This document shows, piece by piece, positions 6,323 through 7,892 of a stretch of 7,892 nucleotides of DNA. This DNA is from CAXRGH01 sp964230195 (lineage in GTDB: Bacteria > Pseudomonadota > Gammaproteobacteria > Enterobacterales > Alteromonadaceae). The translations under genes and the position numbers were made by a program. The notes beneath the pieces were generated by a model, which saw nothing but the letters and a program-made list of their open reading frames with translations, had not been told where the DNA came from and made no database searches. The DNA lies in assembly GCA_964230195.1 (NCBI GenBank), contig CAXRGH010000160.1:1-7892 (forward strand), written 5' to 3'. How positions within the stretch are numbered: position 1 is the first letter of the stretch; each line of letters begins with the position of its first letter.

Positions 6323-6949
6323 ATGCAAGGAAAGTTTATCGTAATTGAAGGCCTTGAAGGTGCTGGCAAAAGTTCAGCTATCAAGTTAATTAATCAAACA
6401 TTGGAAAAAGCTAACCTAGCCGTGGTGAATACGCGCGAGCCAGGTGGTACCAAAATGGCTGAAGCGATTCGAGCGTGTGTGAAACAAGAGTGGAAAGACG
6501 AGACGGTGACAGAGCAAGCTGAGTTACTGTTGATGTATGCTGCACGTGCTCAAGTTGTCGCAAACGTTATAAAGCCAGCGCTTGAGGCGGGTAAATGGGT
6601 GGTCGGTGATCGCCATGATCTGTCGTCACAAGCGTACCAAGGCGGAGGTCGTCAAATTTCGGTAGAAACGATGGCATCGTTAAAAACAATCACTCTGGGT
6701 GATTTTAAGCCAGATTTGACACTCTATCTTGACGTTGAGCCAGAAACGGGTTTGGAGCGTGCGAGAGGCCGTGGCGAATTAGACCGAATTGAACAAGCCG
6801 GGATAGACTTCTTTCATCGTACCCGAGAGCGCTATTTGGCGCTGATTGCTAATGATGACACTATGGTTAAAGTGGATGCTATGCAACCTCAGAGCTCAGT
6901 ATTGAAAGACATTGAAAAAACCATTCAATCCTTTATCAAAAACCACTAG
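6323..6949 (+). CDS. tmk: Thymidylate kinase Tmk
   Basis: Tmk phosphorylates dTMP to dTDP with ATP, an essential step in dTTP supply. The 208-residue protein carries the P-loop GLEGAGKSS (residues 10-18, with Lys16), the TREPGGT block (37-43) that binds dTMP, the DRH motif (96-98) followed by LSSQAYQGGGR, and the lid RARGRGELDRIE (146-157). Having arginines in the lid and none in the P-loop is the arrangement of the E. coli-like type II enzymes. TGAGGA (6307-6312), which overlaps the mltG stop, is the ribosome binding site, 10 nt from the ATG. In E. coli and many relatives holB, for the DNA polymerase III delta-prime subunit, comes next. Here it is replaced by a membrane exporter gene starting 15 nt after the tmk stop. 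Confidence 0.97.
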   Translation: MQGKFIVIEGLEGAGKSSAIKLINQTLEKANLAVVNTREPGGTKMAEAIRACVKQEWKDETVTEQAELLLMYAARAQVVANVIKPALEAGKWVVGDRHDLSSQAYQGGGRQISVETMASLKTITLGDFKPDLTLYLDVEPETGLERARGRGELDRIEQAGIDFFHRTRERYLALIANDDTMVKVDAMQPQSSVLKDIEKTIQSFIKNH

Positions 6950-6964
6950 GTCAAAACTGACGCT

Positions 6965-7582
6965 ATGACATTCCCAACGGAATTGATATTTTTTGCTTCA
7001 ACCGTGTTTCTGATCTCGATATCACCAGGTTTATGTATGTCCTTGGCTTTGACATTGGGCATTCAAGTTGGCTTTTACCGCACTCTCTACATGATGATGG
7101 GTGAGTTACTTGGCGTTGCTCTGATTGCGGTTGTCGCTGTTGCCGGTGTCGGTGCTATTATGCAATCCAGTCCAGCCATTTTTGATCTGTTGAAGTGGGG
7201 TGGTGCATCTTATCTGCTATTTCTTGCGATTCAAGGCTGGCGTACAAGCGCTCAAAAAGCAACACTTGGAGGAGAAACTGGTGATATAACACCCGCAGGT
7301 TTATTTTTTCGCGGATTAGTCACAGCGGTATCGAACCCGAAAGGTTGGGCGTTTAGCGCTTCATTTCTACCTGCATTTATTAACGCCGAGTTATCATTAA
7401 TATCGCAAGCAATGCCTATCATTGGGATTATTTTGGTGAGTGAATTGATCTGCATGTGTCTATACGCTGGCGGTGGTTCAATACTGCGACGCTTTGTACT
7501 TAACTCATCTGGGCTTTTGGTATTAAACCGTGTATCTGCTGTCTTGCTCGTTGTGGTCGCTGCTTTGTTGGTTTTACAATGA
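6965..7582 (+). CDS. LysE/RhtB-family amino acid exporter-like membrane protein
   Basis: The 205-residue, very hydrophobic protein has about six membrane segments (approximately 6-28, 43-66, 73-90, 111-137, 148-170 and 184-204) and the family layout. An SPG motif in the first segment (20-22) is followed by a glycine-containing loop and GELLG (46-50). KWGGASYLLFLAIQGW (77-92) matches the third-segment signature, and SNPKGWAF (123-130) matches the usual NPK motif. Known members export lysine, homoserine, threonine or related small molecules; the substrate here cannot be told from sequence. The usual PGP of the first motif is PGL here, which may mark a subfamily. There is only a weak ribosome binding site (TAGG at 6947-6950 is 14 nt from the ATG), so translation may depend on coupling to tmk. 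No clear terminator follows. The gene takes the position where holB is usually found. Confidence 0.85.
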   Translation: MTFPTELIFFASTVFLISISPGLCMSLALTLGIQVGFYRTLYMMMGELLGVALIAVVAVAGVGAIMQSSPAIFDLLKWGGASYLLFLAIQGWRTSAQKATLGGETGDITPAGLFFRGLVTAVSNPKGWAFSASFLPAFINAELSLISQAMPIIGIILVSELICMCLYAGGGSILRRFVLNSSGLLVLNRVSAVLLVVVAALLVLQ

Positions 7583-7744
7583 CGCTATCTGACTAAAATC
7601 TAGCTCCCAAATTAATCAGTCACTTCGCTCATTGATACGGTGGTGCTCTAATCGATGTGTTTAATAATGCATCTTCAACCTATCAAAAATTGCTTTAAGT
7701 ACTCGTCCTTTAGTCTCAATTTTACGTATCAAGATGGCAAATTT

Positions 7745-7773
7745 TTGAACTAACGATAATAGTTAAGTTTGAT
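7745..7773 (+). promoter_or_regulatory. Tentative promoter before the phosphatase gene
   Basis: The 230-bp gap 7583-7812 holds no gene or gene remnant that I can recognise on either strand and no convincing terminator. Near its end TTGAAC (7745-7750) is followed after 17 bp by TTTGAT (7768-7773), each with four of six consensus matches. Between them lies a small inverted repeat, AACTA (7748-7752) with TAGTT (7760-7764), which could be an operator. The predicted start point near 7780 would give a leader of about 33 nt. All of this rests on weak motif matches. Confidence 0.3.
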
Positions 7774-7812
7774 AACGCAGCCAAGGTAAGTACCAGTAAA
7801 AGGTTAATTTAT

Positions 7813-7892
7813 ATGTCTATTCTCTATCTTTTGCGTCACGGCCAAACCATGTTTCATTCAAAGAACCATGATCATTTATCGTCGGTTGGTGA
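7813..7892 (+). CDS. Histidine phosphatase family protein (3'-truncated by window edge)
   Basis: Only the first 26 codons are present. The N-terminus reads MSILYLLRHGQTMF, giving the LLRHGQT signature of the phosphoglycerate-mutase-like histidine phosphatases, in which His9 would be the residue phosphorylated during catalysis. The following DHLSSVG fits the xxLSxxG segment that comes next in this family. AAAAGG (7798-7803), 9 nt before the ATG, is a fair ribosome binding site. The substrate cannot be inferred: family members include phosphoglycerate mutases, SixA-type phosphohistidine phosphatases, and phosphatases of sugar and nucleotide metabolites. It is separated from the preceding exporter gene by 230 bp and so probably belongs to a new transcription unit. 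Confidence 0.75.
   Translation, partial: MSILYLLRHGQTMFHSKNHDHLSSVG

Noticed and set aside
1..7892. Undescribed defence, mobile or biosynthetic system
   Set aside because: Every complete gene belongs to a known family in a largely known order. No transposase, integrase, toxin-antitoxin pair, CRISPR repeat or unknown gene cluster is visible.

Overview
The window carries an ordinary chromosomal fatty-acid-synthesis and housekeeping cluster from a gammaproteobacterium. Gene order, protein lengths and catalytic residues match the Escherichia coli set closely (FabD Ser92/His201/Gln250, FabF Cys164/His304/His341, a 79-residue acyl carrier protein, PabC, MltG and Tmk in the same order). The moderate base composition and some protein details suggest a marine Alteromonadales-type organism. 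That placement is inference from recalled similarity, not a database result.

Layout, all genes on the + strand. Positions 1-996 hold plsX, cut at its 5' end by the window edge. fabD (1085-2005) and fabG (2019-2756) follow as a tight pair. A 132-bp leader (2757-2888) precedes acpP (2889-3128). It holds three copies of an octamer, a FadR-like inverted repeat, an A-tract and a plausible promoter. A strong terminator hairpin (3139-3172) separates acpP from fabF (3208-4446). A second terminator-like hairpin (4467-4508) ends fabF and runs directly into the start codon of pabC (4509-5315). An extended -10 promoter element lies across the upstream arm and loop of that hairpin. pabC overlaps mltG (5305-6309), which is followed closely by tmk (6323-6949) and a LysE/RhtB-type membrane exporter (6965-7582). 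A 230-bp non-coding gap (7583-7812) precedes the first 26 codons of a histidine-phosphatase-family gene (7813-7892).

How the genes work together. FabD charges the carrier protein AcpP with malonyl groups, FabF condenses them with growing acyl chains, and FabG does the first reduction. PlsX diverts finished acyl-ACP into phospholipid synthesis. The second block covers folate precursor synthesis (PabC), control of peptidoglycan strand length (MltG) and dTTP supply (Tmk), so the region couples membrane, wall and DNA precursor supply.

Two departures from the E. coli order stand out. fabH is absent between plsX and fabD, and holB is absent after tmk, where an exporter gene sits instead. I see no mobile element, CRISPR array, tRNA or rRNA, and no convincing new multi-gene system. 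The points most worth checking are the regulatory arrangements at acpP and at the fabF/pabC junction and the two synteny breaks.
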